Source: Arenicella xantha (GTDB lineage Bacteria > Pseudomonadota > Gammaproteobacteria > Arenicellales > Arenicellaceae). From it: a DNA stretch of 64,000 nucleotides. The position numbers and the translations under genes were made by a program. Shown here piece after piece: positions 38,587 to 47,667 of the stretch (the first letter of the stretch is position 1; every line of letters starts with the position of its first letter). The stretch lies in assembly GCF_003315245.1 (NCBI RefSeq), contig NZ_QNRT01000004.1, forward strand, positions 1 through 64,000, given 5' to 3'. Under the pieces are notes generated by a model. It was given only the letters and a program-made list of their open reading frames with translations. It was not told the DNA's origin and ran no database searches.

Positions 38587-41172
38587 ATGAGAATGGATAA
38601 ACTGACTTCAAAATTTCAACTTGCGTTAGCGGATGCGCAAAGTATGGCGGTGGGTAAAGACCACCAATTCATCGAGCCAATTCATGTGTTGGCCGCAATG
38701 TTCCAGCAAGATGGCGGCAGTGTTCGACCGTTACTGGCTCGTGTTGGTGTACAAGACCGAGCACTAAGCGATCTTATTAATAAGGGCTTATCTGAGTTGC
38801 CGCAAGTTCAAGGGCAAGATGGCGACGTACATTTGTCGCAACAAACTGCGAGAATCATTAATGTGGCTGACAAATTGTCACAAGAGCGCGGTGATTCGTT
38901 TATCTCCAGTGACTTGTTTTTATTGGCGCTGATTCGAGACAAAGATAAAGCTGGAGTATTGTTGCGCGAGGCCGGAGCGACCAAGGAATCGCTTGAAAAG
39001 GCGGTGGAAGACGTGCGCGGGGGTTCCAATATCGATGATGCGAACTCAGAAGACACTATGCAAGCGTTGGAAAAGTACACGATTGACCTCACCGAGCGAG
39101 CCGAACGCGGCAAGCTAGACCCGGTAATCGGCCGCGATGATGAAATTCGTCGCACCATCCAGGTGCTACAACGACGTACCAAGAATAACCCAGTGCTGAT
39201 CGGAGAGCCCGGTGTCGGTAAAACGGCGATTGTCGAGGGTTTGGCGCAACGAATTATTAATGGTGAAGTACCCGAGGGCATCAAAAATAAACGTTTATTA
39301 TCATTGGACTTGGGCGCGCTGATCGCCGGTGCTAAGTTTCGTGGCGAGTTTGAAGAGCGTCTCAAAGCAGTGCTCAAGGATCTGTCTAAACAAGAAGGTC
39401 AGATTATTTTATTTATTGATGAGCTGCATACCATGGTCGGTGCTGGCAAGGCCGAAGGTGCGATGGATGCCGGTAATATGCTTAAACCGGCATTAGCGCG
39501 AGGTGAGTTACATTGCGTTGGCGCAACCACTTTAAACGAATATCGCCAATTTATTGAGAAGGATGCGGCATTGGAGCGGCGTTTTCAGAAGATCGTCGTG
39601 GACGAGCCATCGGTGGAAGACACCATTGCTATTCTGCGTGGATTAAAGGAAAAGTATGAGGTTCATCACGGCGTCGATATCACTGACCCAGCGATAGTGT
39701 CGGCCGCAACGTTGTCGCACCGATACATTACTGACCGAAACCTGCCGGATAAGGCGATTGATTTGATCGATGAAGCGGCCAGTCGTATCCGTATGGAGAT
39801 CGACTCCAAGCCGGAGTCAATGGACAAGCTTGAGCGGCAGATCATTCGGCGCAAAATTGAACGTGAAGCGATGCGCAAAGAAAGTGATGATGCATCTAAG
39901 AAGCGCCTAAAAGATCTAGAATCTGAAATTGACGAGTTCGAAAAAGAGTTCGGTGAGCTGAACGAAATTTGGATGGCTGAAAAATCCGCGGTGCATGGCG
40001 CCCAGCATATTAAAGAAGAGCTTGAGTCTGCGCGTCTTGAAATGGATGTCGCTCAGCGTGCAGGAAACTTAGCCAAGATGTCAGAGCTGCAATACGCTGT
40101 GATCCCCGAGCTAGAGTTGCAACTCAAACAAGCGCAGAGTAATGAGCGCAGTGGCGAGCCAAATCAGTTATTGCGTAGCAATGTAACCGAAGAGGAGATC
40201 GCCGAGGTGGTGGCAAATTGGACCGGTATACCGGTCGCCAAAATGCTTCAAGGCGAACGCGAGAAACTTCTGCAAATTGAAGATAATTTGCATCAACGTG
40301 TTATCGGGCAGAATGAGGCGATTAGTGCCGTCGCGGATGCGTTACGTCGGTCGCGTGCGGGATTGTCTGACCCAGACCGTCCGTCTGGTTCCTTCCTGTT
40401 TTTAGGCCCAACGGGTGTCGGTAAAACTGAGCTTACTAAGGCTTTAGCCGAGTTTATGTTTGATACTGATGACGCAATGGTGCGAATTGATATGTCTGAG
40501 TTTATGGAAAAACATTCTGTAGCTCGCTTGATTGGGGCGCCTCCCGGTTATGTCGGTTATGAGGAGGGTGGCTATTTAACCGAAGCGGTTCGACGTAAGC
40601 CTTATTCCGTAATTTTGCTCGACGAGGTAGAGAAGGCGCATCCCGATGTGTTTAATATTCTGTTACAGGTATTGGATGACGGTCGGCTTACTGATGGGCA
40701 AGGCCGCACGGTTGACTTCAAAAACTGCGTGATCATTATGACCTCAAACCTTGGCTCTCAGAGTATTCATGATCATGAAGGTGATTATGCGTCGATGAAA
40801 GAGCGGGTTATGGAAAGTGTGAGAGCGCACTTTAGACCCGAGTTTATCAATCGAGTGGATGATATTGTGGTGTTCCATAGTCTTGATCGGTCGCATGTAC
40901 GCAAGATCTCGATTATTCAAGTAGATATTTTGCGGCGTCGCTTGGAGCAACAAAATATTAAGTTGGATATCACTGATGAGGCTCTTGATATTGTTGGTGC
41001 GGCTGGGTTTGACCCCGTATATGGTGCTCGGCCATTGAAGCGTAGCATTCAAACAATGCTTGAGAATCCGCTGGCGCAACGCTTGCTAGCTGGTGAATTC
41101 ATGCCTGGCGATGTTGTGCAGGTAGATGCAAAGGATGGTGAGTTGTGCTTTCAAAAAGCCGTCGCGCATTAG
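38587..41172 (+). CDS. clpB: ATP-dependent disaggregase ClpB
   Basis: ClpB is a hexameric AAA+ chaperone that pulls proteins from aggregates with DnaK. The 861-residue protein has the N domain (1-150, [11 protein letters not shown]), AAA1 with Walker [10 protein letters not shown], the coiled-coil middle domain (about 410-530, heptad-rich) and AAA2 with GPTGVGKTE and [13 protein letters not shown]. Strong resemblance to E. coli ClpB continues from [14 protein letters not shown], so the first ATG is used. AGAGG lies six bases upstream. The product is cytoplasmic. Confidence 0.98.
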   Translation: MRMDKLTSKFQLALADAQSMAVGKDHQFIEPIHVLAAMFQQDGGSVRPLLARVGVQDRALSDLINKGLSELPQVQGQDGDVHLSQQTARIINVADKLSQERGDSFISSDLFLLALIRDKDKAGVLLREAGATKESLEKAVEDVRGGSNIDDANSEDTMQALEKYTIDLTERAERGKLDPVIGRDDEIRRTIQVLQRRTKNNPVLIGEPGVGKTAIVEGLAQRIINGEVPEGIKNKRLLSLDLGALIAGAKFRGEFEERLKAVLKDLSKQEGQIILFIDELHTMVGAGKAEGAMDAGNMLKPALARGELHCVGATTLNEYRQFIEKDAALERRFQKIVVDEPSVEDTIAILRGLKEKYEVHHGVDITDPAIVSAATLSHRYITDRNLPDKAIDLIDEAASRIRMEIDSKPESMDKLERQIIRRKIEREAMRKESDDASKKRLKDLESEIDEFEKEFGELNEIWMAEKSAVHGAQHIKEELESARLEMDVAQRAGNLAKMSELQYAVIPELELQLKQAQSNERSGEPNQLLRSNVTEEEIAEVVANWTGIPVAKMLQGEREKLLQIEDNLHQRVIGQNEAISAVADALRRSRAGLSDPDRPSGSFLFLGPTGVGKTELTKALAEFMFDTDDAMVRIDMSEFMEKHSVARLIGAPPGYVGYEEGGYLTEAVRRKPYSVILLDEVEKAHPDVFNILLQVLDDGRLTDGQGRTVDFKNCVIIMTSNLGSQSIHDHEGDYASMKERVMESVRAHFRPEFINRVDDIVVFHSLDRSHVRKISIIQVDILRRRLEQQNIKLDITDEALDIVGAAGFDPVYGARPLKRSIQTMLENPLAQRLLAGEFMPGDVVQVDAKDGELCFQKAVAH

Positions 41173-41198
41173 ATAATGTGCTTTAACTAAGGTGATTA

Positions 41199-41235
41199 CC
41201 CTATGGGCAATCCATATTTGCCCGTAGGGTCTTTG
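41199..41235 (+). terminator. Terminator-like hairpin after clpB
   Basis: CCCTATGGGCAA (41199-41210) pairs with TTGCCCGTAGGG (41218-41229) with one G-T wobble and a seven-base loop. A T-rich TCTTTGTCT follows. It lies 27 bases after the clpB stop and just before the next gene's best start. Confidence 0.65.
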
Positions 41236-41238
41236 TCT

Positions 41239-42183
41239 ATGCTGCTCTCAAATAGTTTTTTACGCCAACATCTTGTTACATTTTTCGCGATTTTCACGCT
41301 ATTTTGGCTTACCGCGGTTCCTGCGGCGCAAGTGGTGTACATACACGGCGGTGTGAGTGATGAGGGTATTGTGCTCGATGAAGGCCAAGGCGAGGCTTAT
41401 GATCCCATGTTGCTAAGTGACTCAGGCCCTAAAGGGCTCTCTGAATTCAAGGCGACGATTGAAGCGGCTGGCCATTCGATAAGTTCGGTGCGAGACAAAG
41501 ATACGCAATTGTCAGCCAGCCTTTTAAGCGATATTGATGTATTAGTTTTCGGTCTGCATCAGAAGATTTGGTCAAGTTCGGAGAAAGCCGTGCTCGACAC
41601 CTGGTTACGTGATGGCGGTGGCATGTTGATCTACAGTGACTCAGCCGCTGGTGGCAATTATCGTGAGGTTGGTGCACAAAACCCTCGTGGGCAAACGGTC
41701 ACCAATAACTTGATTTCGGCTTATGGTATGCAAGTGACCGTTGACCAAGCTGATGGCGTAAAGCTAAGCAACGTTGCCGCGACGTCGTCAATTCAATCAA
41801 TCGCCAACAAGGTGCTAGAGGGCGAGGGCGTATCGCCTGTCGCTATTGCTGATGGTGATAGTCTAGTCGAGATATTGGTTCCGTACACCGGAACCGTTTC
41901 GAAACGCCAAGGGCTGACTATTTCAGATCCCGTGTTCGCAGCGCTCGTACTAAGACCTATTGGCGCTGGCCATATCGTTGTGATGTTTGATCGACAGCCG
42001 ATGTGGAATGGCGGTCCGGGTTCTGACATTGATCGTCAAGACAATCGGTTAATACTCAATGAGGTGATTGGGTTCTTGGCGCAACCGGTGACAACTCCAA
42101 CTCCGACTCCAACAGGGCCTATCGGTCAATCTGGTTTGCCTGTGCCCAGCGTAATCCATTTTTTGATTAGCGACGACGAGTAG
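41239..42183 (+). CDS. Exported protein with GATase/ThuA-like fold, unknown function
   Basis: A 314-residue exported protein. The start at 41239 gives a signal peptide (LVTFFAIFTLFWLTAVPAAQ); the upstream ATG at 41203 lies inside the clpB terminator hairpin. The mature part opens VVYIHGGV and has LLSDIDVLVFGLH, then WLRDGGGMLIYSDS, a layout like glutamine-amidotransferase-like or ThuA-type domains. No catalytic Cys is evident. A short Thr/Pro linker (TPTPTPTGP) precedes the C-terminus. I see no clear homologue. It may be a surface or periplasmic binding protein. Confidence 0.7.
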   Translation: MLLSNSFLRQHLVTFFAIFTLFWLTAVPAAQVVYIHGGVSDEGIVLDEGQGEAYDPMLLSDSGPKGLSEFKATIEAAGHSISSVRDKDTQLSASLLSDIDVLVFGLHQKIWSSSEKAVLDTWLRDGGGMLIYSDSAAGGNYREVGAQNPRGQTVTNNLISAYGMQVTVDQADGVKLSNVAATSSIQSIANKVLEGEGVSPVAIADGDSLVEILVPYTGTVSKRQGLTISDPVFAALVLRPIGAGHIVVMFDRQPMWNGGPGSDIDRQDNRLILNEVIGFLAQPVTTPTPTPTGPIGQSGLPVPSVIHFLISDDE

Positions 42184-42269
42184 CCAGACCAGCATTGGTC
42201 TGCCAATCACCGTAAAAAAACGCTAGAATAGCAAGCCTAACTAACCGCGCTACCGCGTAAAAGGACCTC

Positions 42270-43388
42270 ATGAAAGCAATGATATTGGCAGCGGGTAAAG
42301 GGACCCGTGTACGACCGCTTACCAACGAAATGCCCAAACCGATGATTCCGATTGTTGGCAAGCCGGTGATGGAATACTTAATCGAAGAACTGGCACGGCA
42401 TGGGTTCGACGAAATCATGATTAATGTCAGTCATTTGCCAGAGAAAATTGAAAGTTATTTCGGTCATGGTGAGCGACTCGGGGTTCAAATAGGCTATTCA
42501 TTTGAAGGCCATATCGAAGACGCTGAAATTGTTTCGGAGGCGCTAGGCTCAGCTGGCGGACTTAAACGAATTCAAGAGTTTGGCGGCTTTTTCGATGACA
42601 CCTTCTTGGTGGTTTGTGGTGACGCTCTAATTGACTTGGATCTCACCAAAGCCGTTCGAGAGCACTGGAAGAGTGGCGCGGTTGCGAGTATCTGTACTCT
42701 TGCTGTGGAGCCCGAAGACGTATCTGATTACGGTGTAGTGGTGTCTGATGAAAACGGCCAGATAACCTCGTTTCAGGAGAAGCCTCGGGTAGAAGATGCA
42801 TTGTCGAATAAGGTCAACACCGGAATCTATATTTTTGAACCACAAGTCTTAGACTTAATACCGGAAGGCCAGGAATACGATATTGGGGGCGATTTATTTC
42901 CCAAAATAGTTGAAGCGGGTTTGCCTTTTCATGCCATCGACATCCCTTTCAATTGGATTGATATTGGCCGTATCAGGGATTACTGGGAAGCTAATCAGAA
43001 AATCATGAAGGGGGAGTTACGTACTATTCCAATGCCGGGCACTCAAGTGCGTCCGGGCGTTTGGGTTGGTTTAAATACCAGCATCGATTGGGAGCATTGC
43101 GAAATTCAAGGGCCGGTTTATATTGGTAGCGGAACGCGAATCGAGGCCGGCGCGATGATTATTGGGCCGACGTGGATTGGTCACGGCTGCCATATTCGAG
43201 AGAATGCGCGCATCTCAAAAAGCATTATTTTTGAATACACACGTATTGGCTCCGCCAGTATCGTGAAAAACTCAGTGGCGTTTGGTCGCTTCTTTGTCGA
43301 TAAAGACGGCAACAGCTTTGAAAGTGAAGATATGCACCTCGACTGGGTAACAGATTCTCGCATTCCGGCAGAAGCGCTACAGAATTGA
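42270..43388 (+). CDS. NDP-sugar pyrophosphorylase (sugar-1-phosphate nucleotidyltransferase)
   Basis: A 372-residue nucleotidyltransferase. The N-terminal domain has the signature LAAGKGTRVRPLT and PKPMIPIVGKPVMEY. VVCGDALIDLD provides the metal-binding Asp, followed by FQEKPRVED and NTGIYIFEP. The C-terminal ~110 residues form a left-handed beta-helix (hexapeptide-like VYIGSGTRIEAGAMIIGP). This layout fits mannose-1-phosphate guanylyltransferase or glucose-1-phosphate uridylyl/thymidylyltransferase relatives; the sugar is not settled. The gene opens a run ending in ispF and beyond, and the shikimate kinase follows 10 bases later. Confidence 0.88.
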   Translation: MKAMILAAGKGTRVRPLTNEMPKPMIPIVGKPVMEYLIEELARHGFDEIMINVSHLPEKIESYFGHGERLGVQIGYSFEGHIEDAEIVSEALGSAGGLKRIQEFGGFFDDTFLVVCGDALIDLDLTKAVREHWKSGAVASICTLAVEPEDVSDYGVVVSDENGQITSFQEKPRVEDALSNKVNTGIYIFEPQVLDLIPEGQEYDIGGDLFPKIVEAGLPFHAIDIPFNWIDIGRIRDYWEANQKIMKGELRTIPMPGTQVRPGVWVGLNTSIDWEHCEIQGPVYIGSGTRIEAGAMIIGPTWIGHGCHIRENARISKSIIFEYTRIGSASIVKNSVAFGRFFVDKDGNSFESEDMHLDWVTDSRIPAEALQN

Positions 43389-43398
43389 ATCAAGCTCG

Positions 43399-43929
43399 AT
43401 GAAAACCAGATCTAACTTAGTGTTGATCGGTATGCCTGGATGCGGTAAGAGCACGTTGGGCCGACGGTTGGCAGCAATGCGCGGACTCCGCTTTATCGAT
43501 ACCGATAAATTAATCGAGGCGGATCAAAACCTGCCGATCCAACAGATCGTTAATTTACGCGGTGTGGCGTACCTACGTGAGGTTGAGGCCTCTGTGCTGA
43601 ATCGTCTGGATGTACAGAACTCGATAATCGCTACTGGCGGCAGTGCTGTTTACAGTCAAATAGCGATGCAGCATCTTGCTGAACAAGGTGTTTGCATCTA
43701 CTTGGAAATAAGTCTCGCTACCTTGATGCGTCGCGTTAAGCCTTCGCAGAACCGTGGTTTAGCGAAGTTGCCGCAGCATCCACTGCCGAGACTTTATTAT
43801 GAAAGGCTTCCGTTGTATCAAGCTGTGGCAGACATTACTGTGAATAATAATTGGCCGCTGACCGCCGTACGTTTGTCAATCCTGAACCGTCGTATCAATG
43901 ACTACATCAAGCACACGAGCATTAACTAG
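43399..43929 (+). CDS. Shikimate kinase-like protein
   Basis: A 176-residue P-loop kinase with GMPGCGKSTLGRRLA, the shikimate-binding DTDKLIE, a RxxE-like LREVEASVL and GGSAVYS, as in AroK/AroL. Shikimate kinase phosphorylates shikimate at O3 in aromatic amino acid synthesis. No other aro gene is nearby, so a duplicated or repurposed kinase is possible. The 3' end overlaps the ispD start. Confidence 0.82.
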   Translation: MKTRSNLVLIGMPGCGKSTLGRRLAAMRGLRFIDTDKLIEADQNLPIQQIVNLRGVAYLREVEASVLNRLDVQNSIIATGGSAVYSQIAMQHLAEQGVCIYLEISLATLMRRVKPSQNRGLAKLPQHPLPRLYYERLPLYQAVADITVNNNWPLTAVRLSILNRRINDYIKHTSIN

Positions 43930-44653
43930 TAAGCCTCGCTATTGGTGTGTGGTGCCTGCGGGAGGGGTCGGATCGCGCATGCGCAGTGTCACGCCGAAAC
44001 AATATCTCAATATCAACGGCCGGCCTATAATTGAACACACACTCCAGCGATTTCTCGATCACTCCTCGATTAGTGGCGTCGTCGTTTGTGTTGCCGCCGA
44101 CGATCAAGTTTGGTCGACGTTGGAAATTGGTAACCATCCAAAGGTATCGCTGGCTGACGGAGGCCAGACTCGGGCTGATAGCGTGCTTAATGGGTTGAAA
44201 GTCTTGCAGGCGAAGGTAGGGCCGGATGATTGGGTATTGGTGCATGATGCGGCGCGGCCTTGTTTGCCCAAGGGTTCGATTGATTCTTTGATTGATACGT
44301 TGACGGGTGACCCGGTTGGCGGGATTCTAGCTATACCGGCACACGATACGCTGAAGCGTGCGATTACTAGCGCCAAAGAGGGCTTTGAAAATACCCCGCG
44401 CGTTGAATCTACGATTGATCGGTCTACCGTTTGGTTAGCGCAAACTCCGCAAATGTTTCGTTTTCAATTGCTGTTAGAGTGTTTAAGTCAGGCCCTCGAG
44501 CAAGGCATTGCGATCACTGATGAAGCCTCAGCATTAGAATGGGCTGGGCACGCGCCACGATTGGTGCCTGGATTAACGCGCAATATTAAGGTAACAACCC
44601 CCGATGATTTAGCATTGGCTACGTTTTTGCTTGGCCAAAAAGCAGTACAATAG
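43898..44653 (+). CDS. ispD: 2-C-methyl-D-erythritol 4-phosphate cytidylyltransferase
   Basis: IspD attaches CMP to methylerythritol phosphate, the third step of non-mevalonate isoprenoid synthesis. The 251-residue protein has VVPAGGVGSRMRSVTPKQYL, the CTP-binding motif, then LVHDAARPCLP and TPQMFRFQLL. It begins with ATG in the frame overlapping the shikimate kinase 3' end by 32 bases; a slightly later start is possible. ispF follows 27 bases after the stop. Confidence 0.95.
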   Translation: MTTSSTRALTSKPRYWCVVPAGGVGSRMRSVTPKQYLNINGRPIIEHTLQRFLDHSSISGVVVCVAADDQVWSTLEIGNHPKVSLADGGQTRADSVLNGLKVLQAKVGPDDWVLVHDAARPCLPKGSIDSLIDTLTGDPVGGILAIPAHDTLKRAITSAKEGFENTPRVESTIDRSTVWLAQTPQMFRFQLLLECLSQALEQGIAITDEASALEWAGHAPRLVPGLTRNIKVTTPDDLALATFLLGQKAVQ

Positions 44654-44680
44654 ATACTCAGTAGTTTGATGGAGCGGAAA

Positions 44681-45172
44681 ATGAGAATAGGCCATGGCTA
44701 TGATGTTCACCGTTTAGTTGCGGATCGGAAACTGATATTGGGTGGCGTGGAAATCGATCACTCACTTGGCTTACTTGGCCATTCTGATGCCGATGTGCTG
44801 TTGCACGCCATTTGTGATGCAATTTTAGGTGCGCTCGCCTTGGGCGATATTGGTAAACACTTTCCGGATACTGATTCTGCTTATGCTGGAGCTGATAGTC
44901 GAGTTTTACTGCGTCATGTAGCGACCTTGATGCGCGGTAAACATGCATGTATTGGTAATCTAGATTGCACGATTGTGGCACAGGCGCCAAAATTAGCACC
45001 GCACATCGAGCAAATGCGTCAACATGTTGCGGGCGATTTAGTCTGCGAATTGGATCGCATAAACATAAAGGCGACAACCACTGAGCAGTTAGGCTTCGCG
45101 GGTCGCGAAGAAGGTATAGAAGCGCACGCAATGGTGTTGCTTGAACTAAGAAATGGCACTGGCGGCCAATGA
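44681..45172 (+). CDS. ispF: 2-C-methyl-D-erythritol 2,4-cyclodiphosphate synthase
   Basis: IspF closes the cyclodiphosphate ring. The protein starts [11 protein letters not shown], the zinc-binding D-x-H motif, and contains [13 protein letters not shown] and the C-terminal [18 protein letters not shown]. The ATG at 44681 is used because it opens the family sequence and has GGAG six bases upstream; an in-frame start 15 bases earlier lacks this. The next gene starts four bases after its stop. Confidence 0.96.
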   Translation: MRIGHGYDVHRLVADRKLILGGVEIDHSLGLLGHSDADVLLHAICDAILGALALGDIGKHFPDTDSAYAGADSRVLLRHVATLMRGKHACIGNLDCTIVAQAPKLAPHIEQMRQHVAGDLVCELDRINIKATTTEQLGFAGREEGIEAHAMVLLELRNGTGGQ

Positions 45173-45176
45173 AAAT

Positions 45177-46610
45177 ATGACCGAAATTAATTTAGAAAAT
45201 CGTAAGAACCGTAAGTTAACCCAGGAGAAAGCGCTCAAGGTTAACCTTGATAGTCGCATCTATGGCACGATCGTCGAAATTGGTGCAGGACAAGAAACTG
45301 CACGCCAATTTTTTAACGCTGGAGCTGCCGCCGGAACTGTTGCAAAAACAATGTCTGCCTATGACATGCAATTTAGTGACGATGTCTACGGTAAGGCTGG
45401 GCGCTATGTCAGTCGAGAACGCTGTGAGCAGATGCTACAACATGAGTATGCACTGCTGATCAAGCGTTTAGATCAGTCGCGCGGTGAAGAGAGTTGTTTC
45501 TTTTCATATGCGGCGACCGTTACGGCGCGAAGTTACAGTCAAAAGAATGAATGTCATGGTTGGATCGGAGTGCGTCGTCAACTTACACCGCATGCTGAAC
45601 CAAGCGAGATTATCTTGCATGTGCGGATGCTTGACGACACCAACCGTCAACAGTCGGAAGCACTCGGTATTCTCGGCGTGAACTTAGTGCACGGCGCTTA
45701 TTACCATGCTGATGACCCCAAGGCGATTATTGATAATTTGCAAGATGGCATGGGGCATGACAAGCGTATCGAGATTGATTTGATTCATTTTTCAGGGCCA
45801 GATTTTGCCAAGGTGGAGAACCGACTAATGAATTTGCATCTAATTCATAGTTGGTCTTGTCGCGCCGTGATGTTTGCGCCTAGCGGTGAGTCAATTGTGC
45901 CCGCTGCGGCTCTTCGCAAAAAAGATACTGTGGTTATTCGTGGCTCATTTAAGCCACCAACGAAAGTGCACATGGACATGAAAGAAGTGGCGGTGAAGCA
46001 CTTCTCGCAGGAAGAGGGCGTTGAGCTGGATAAAATTCTGGTGGTCGCTGAGATCACTATGAACGAATTGTCTGGCAGAGGCGAAGACGCTGACTCAGAC
46101 TTTTTGGCGAGAGTTGATTTACTTAATGAATTGGGATTTTCGGTGCTAATCTCAGATTACTTGCGATTCTTTAGACTGCGTTCTTGGATTCGTCGTTATA
46201 CCCAAAGTCGTATTGGCATTGTGTTAAGCGTACTCGACTTTGATTACTTATTTGCCGAAGAGTATTACGAGGGTTTAGAGGGCGGCATTCTTGAAGCATT
46301 TGGTAAGTTGTTCTCGGATAATACCAACGTGTATGTGTATCCCAGTATCCGTAATGGCAAGCTGATCACCTTAGATAGCGTCGATGTTGGTGATGACCTT
46401 AGCTATTTATTGAAGCATTTAACGCATAACCGAGCCATGGTCTCGGCCGATATTCAAGATGTTACTAATCTGCAGATTTCAGCTCGAGAAGTCATTAAAC
46501 AGATTCCGCACGGACGGGGAGACTGGGAGAATTGTGTACCCGAGGTGGTAGCCAAACGAATTGTCGAACGTAAGTTGTTCGGATACCAAGACGACGTTTC
46601 TGAGAAGTAG
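45177..46610 (+). CDS. Conserved protein of unrecognised function
   Basis: A 477-residue soluble-looking protein. It contains ARQFFNAGAAAGTVAKTMSA, a central EIDLIHFSGPDFAKVENR, MFAPSGESIVPAAALRK and, later, LDFDYLFAEEYYEGLEGGIL with the acidic C-terminal ELFSDN-like stretch. I recall a family of similar length in bacteria that has been given inconsistent names (including nucleotide adenylyltransferase and TonB-related), so I will not name it. The start at 45177 is four bases after ispF, in an overlapping-operon style; an ATG at 45153 inside ispF is the alternative. It is probably co-transcribed with ispD and ispF. Confidence 0.6.
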   Translation: MTEINLENRKNRKLTQEKALKVNLDSRIYGTIVEIGAGQETARQFFNAGAAAGTVAKTMSAYDMQFSDDVYGKAGRYVSRERCEQMLQHEYALLIKRLDQSRGEESCFFSYAATVTARSYSQKNECHGWIGVRRQLTPHAEPSEIILHVRMLDDTNRQQSEALGILGVNLVHGAYYHADDPKAIIDNLQDGMGHDKRIEIDLIHFSGPDFAKVENRLMNLHLIHSWSCRAVMFAPSGESIVPAAALRKKDTVVIRGSFKPPTKVHMDMKEVAVKHFSQEEGVELDKILVVAEITMNELSGRGEDADSDFLARVDLLNELGFSVLISDYLRFFRLRSWIRRYTQSRIGIVLSVLDFDYLFAEEYYEGLEGGILEAFGKLFSDNTNVYVYPSIRNGKLITLDSVDVGDDLSYLLKHLTHNRAMVSADIQDVTNLQISAREVIKQIPHGRGDWENCVPEVVAKRIVERKLFGYQDDVSEK

Positions 46611-46613
46611 GTT

Positions 46614-47261
46614 TTGAGGGCTCAAGAAACCCTGCCAATACTCTATTCGTTCAGACGTTGCCCATATGCCATGCGGGCGCGCATGGCCATCAAGCGAGCG
46701 GGCTTGCAATGTGAATTGCGTGAAGTCATGTTAAAACAGAAGCCTGATGCGTTATTACAGGCTTCGCCAAAAGGTACTGTGCCGGTTTTAATCACTAGCG
46801 ATTGCGTAATCGACGAGAGTTTAGAAATCATGCGGTTCGCTTTAGTGCACGGCAAGGCCGACGATTGGCAGTTGCAAGAGCTCTCGCACCCATTGGTACA
46901 GTACAACGACGGCGAATTCAAACATTACCTAGATCGTTATAAATATTTTGATCGCTACCCTGAGTGCAGTCAGTCGGAATACTTTGCTGAGGCAGTGAAA
47001 TTTCTTGCGCTATTAGACTCGGCCTTGATTGACGATGAACGTGCACAGCCGTTTCTTGTGTCGCCTCAGTTAAGCACGATTGATTTGGCGGTGTTCCCAT
47101 TTGTTCGTCAGTTTGCTTTTGTTGATAAAGCTGCTTTTGATGCATTGCCCTATGTACGCTTACAACTGTGGTTGGAATGCTTGTTAAGCGCTGAGGTGTT
47201 TTTGTCGGTAATGCAAAAATATCCTCAGTGGGTAGAGCACCGTGAACCTATTGTTTTTTGA
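46614..47261 (+). CDS. Glutathione S-transferase-like protein
   Basis: A 215-residue GST-fold protein. The thioredoxin-like N-terminus has RRCPYAMRARMAI, a CPY site where many glutathione transferases keep the catalytic Ser/Cys, and GTVPVLI, the cis-Pro region for glutathione. The helical C-terminal domain follows from about 85. The start is TTG, three bases after the previous stop, typical of an operon. Substrate unknown. Confidence 0.8.
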   Translation: MRAQETLPILYSFRRCPYAMRARMAIKRAGLQCELREVMLKQKPDALLQASPKGTVPVLITSDCVIDESLEIMRFALVHGKADDWQLQELSHPLVQYNDGEFKHYLDRYKYFDRYPECSQSEYFAEAVKFLALLDSALIDDERAQPFLVSPQLSTIDLAVFPFVRQFAFVDKAAFDALPYVRLQLWLECLLSAEVFLSVMQKYPQWVEHREPIVF

Positions 47262-47385
47262 GTTAAGTAACCGCGCTGCGACTATCTATTTAGTGAAGAG
47301 CTGATGCGGCGAGCTTTGCTCTGATAATTTTAAAACCAATGAGTTCTGTCGTAGACTACTACGGCAAACTCAAGTGAGAATCCAA

Positions 47386-47661
47386 ATGTCAAACTATAAA
47401 ATTGAACACCAACCTGAAGAGAGTCTGTTTTATGTACAGCTTGATGATGGTCAACGCGCCTTTTTAAAGTATCACCGCTCTGGGGACAAGTCAGCGTCGT
47501 CCGAAGTGGATTTTTGGAGTACTTTCGTGCCAGATAGCCACCGCAGCTTAGGTTTAGCCGCCGAACTGGTTGAACATGGATTCGCCTGGGCGGAAAAAAA
47601 CGGATTGCATATCAACACATCCTGTTGGTATGCGGCCAAAAAAATGGAGCAGCGAGGGTAA
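47386..47661 (+). CDS. Small GNAT-like acetyltransferase (YjdJ type)
   Basis: A 91-residue protein with the compact GNAT-like pattern of the YjdJ group: SSEVDFWSTFVPDSHRSLGLAAELVEHGF, split here as EVDFWSTFVPD and GLAAELVEHGFAWAE. Only a short acetyl-CoA-binding loop is present. It lies directly before glnE. Acetyl acceptor unknown. Confidence 0.75.
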   Translation: MSNYKIEHQPEESLFYVQLDDGQRAFLKYHRSGDKSASSEVDFWSTFVPDSHRSLGLAAELVEHGFAWAEKNGLHINTSCWYAAKKMEQRG

Positions 47662-47667
47662 TTTCCA

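Noticed and set aside
41203-41238. Upstream ATG start of the exported protein after clpB
   Set aside because: It lies in the clpB terminator hairpin, while the later ATG opens a proper signal peptide.
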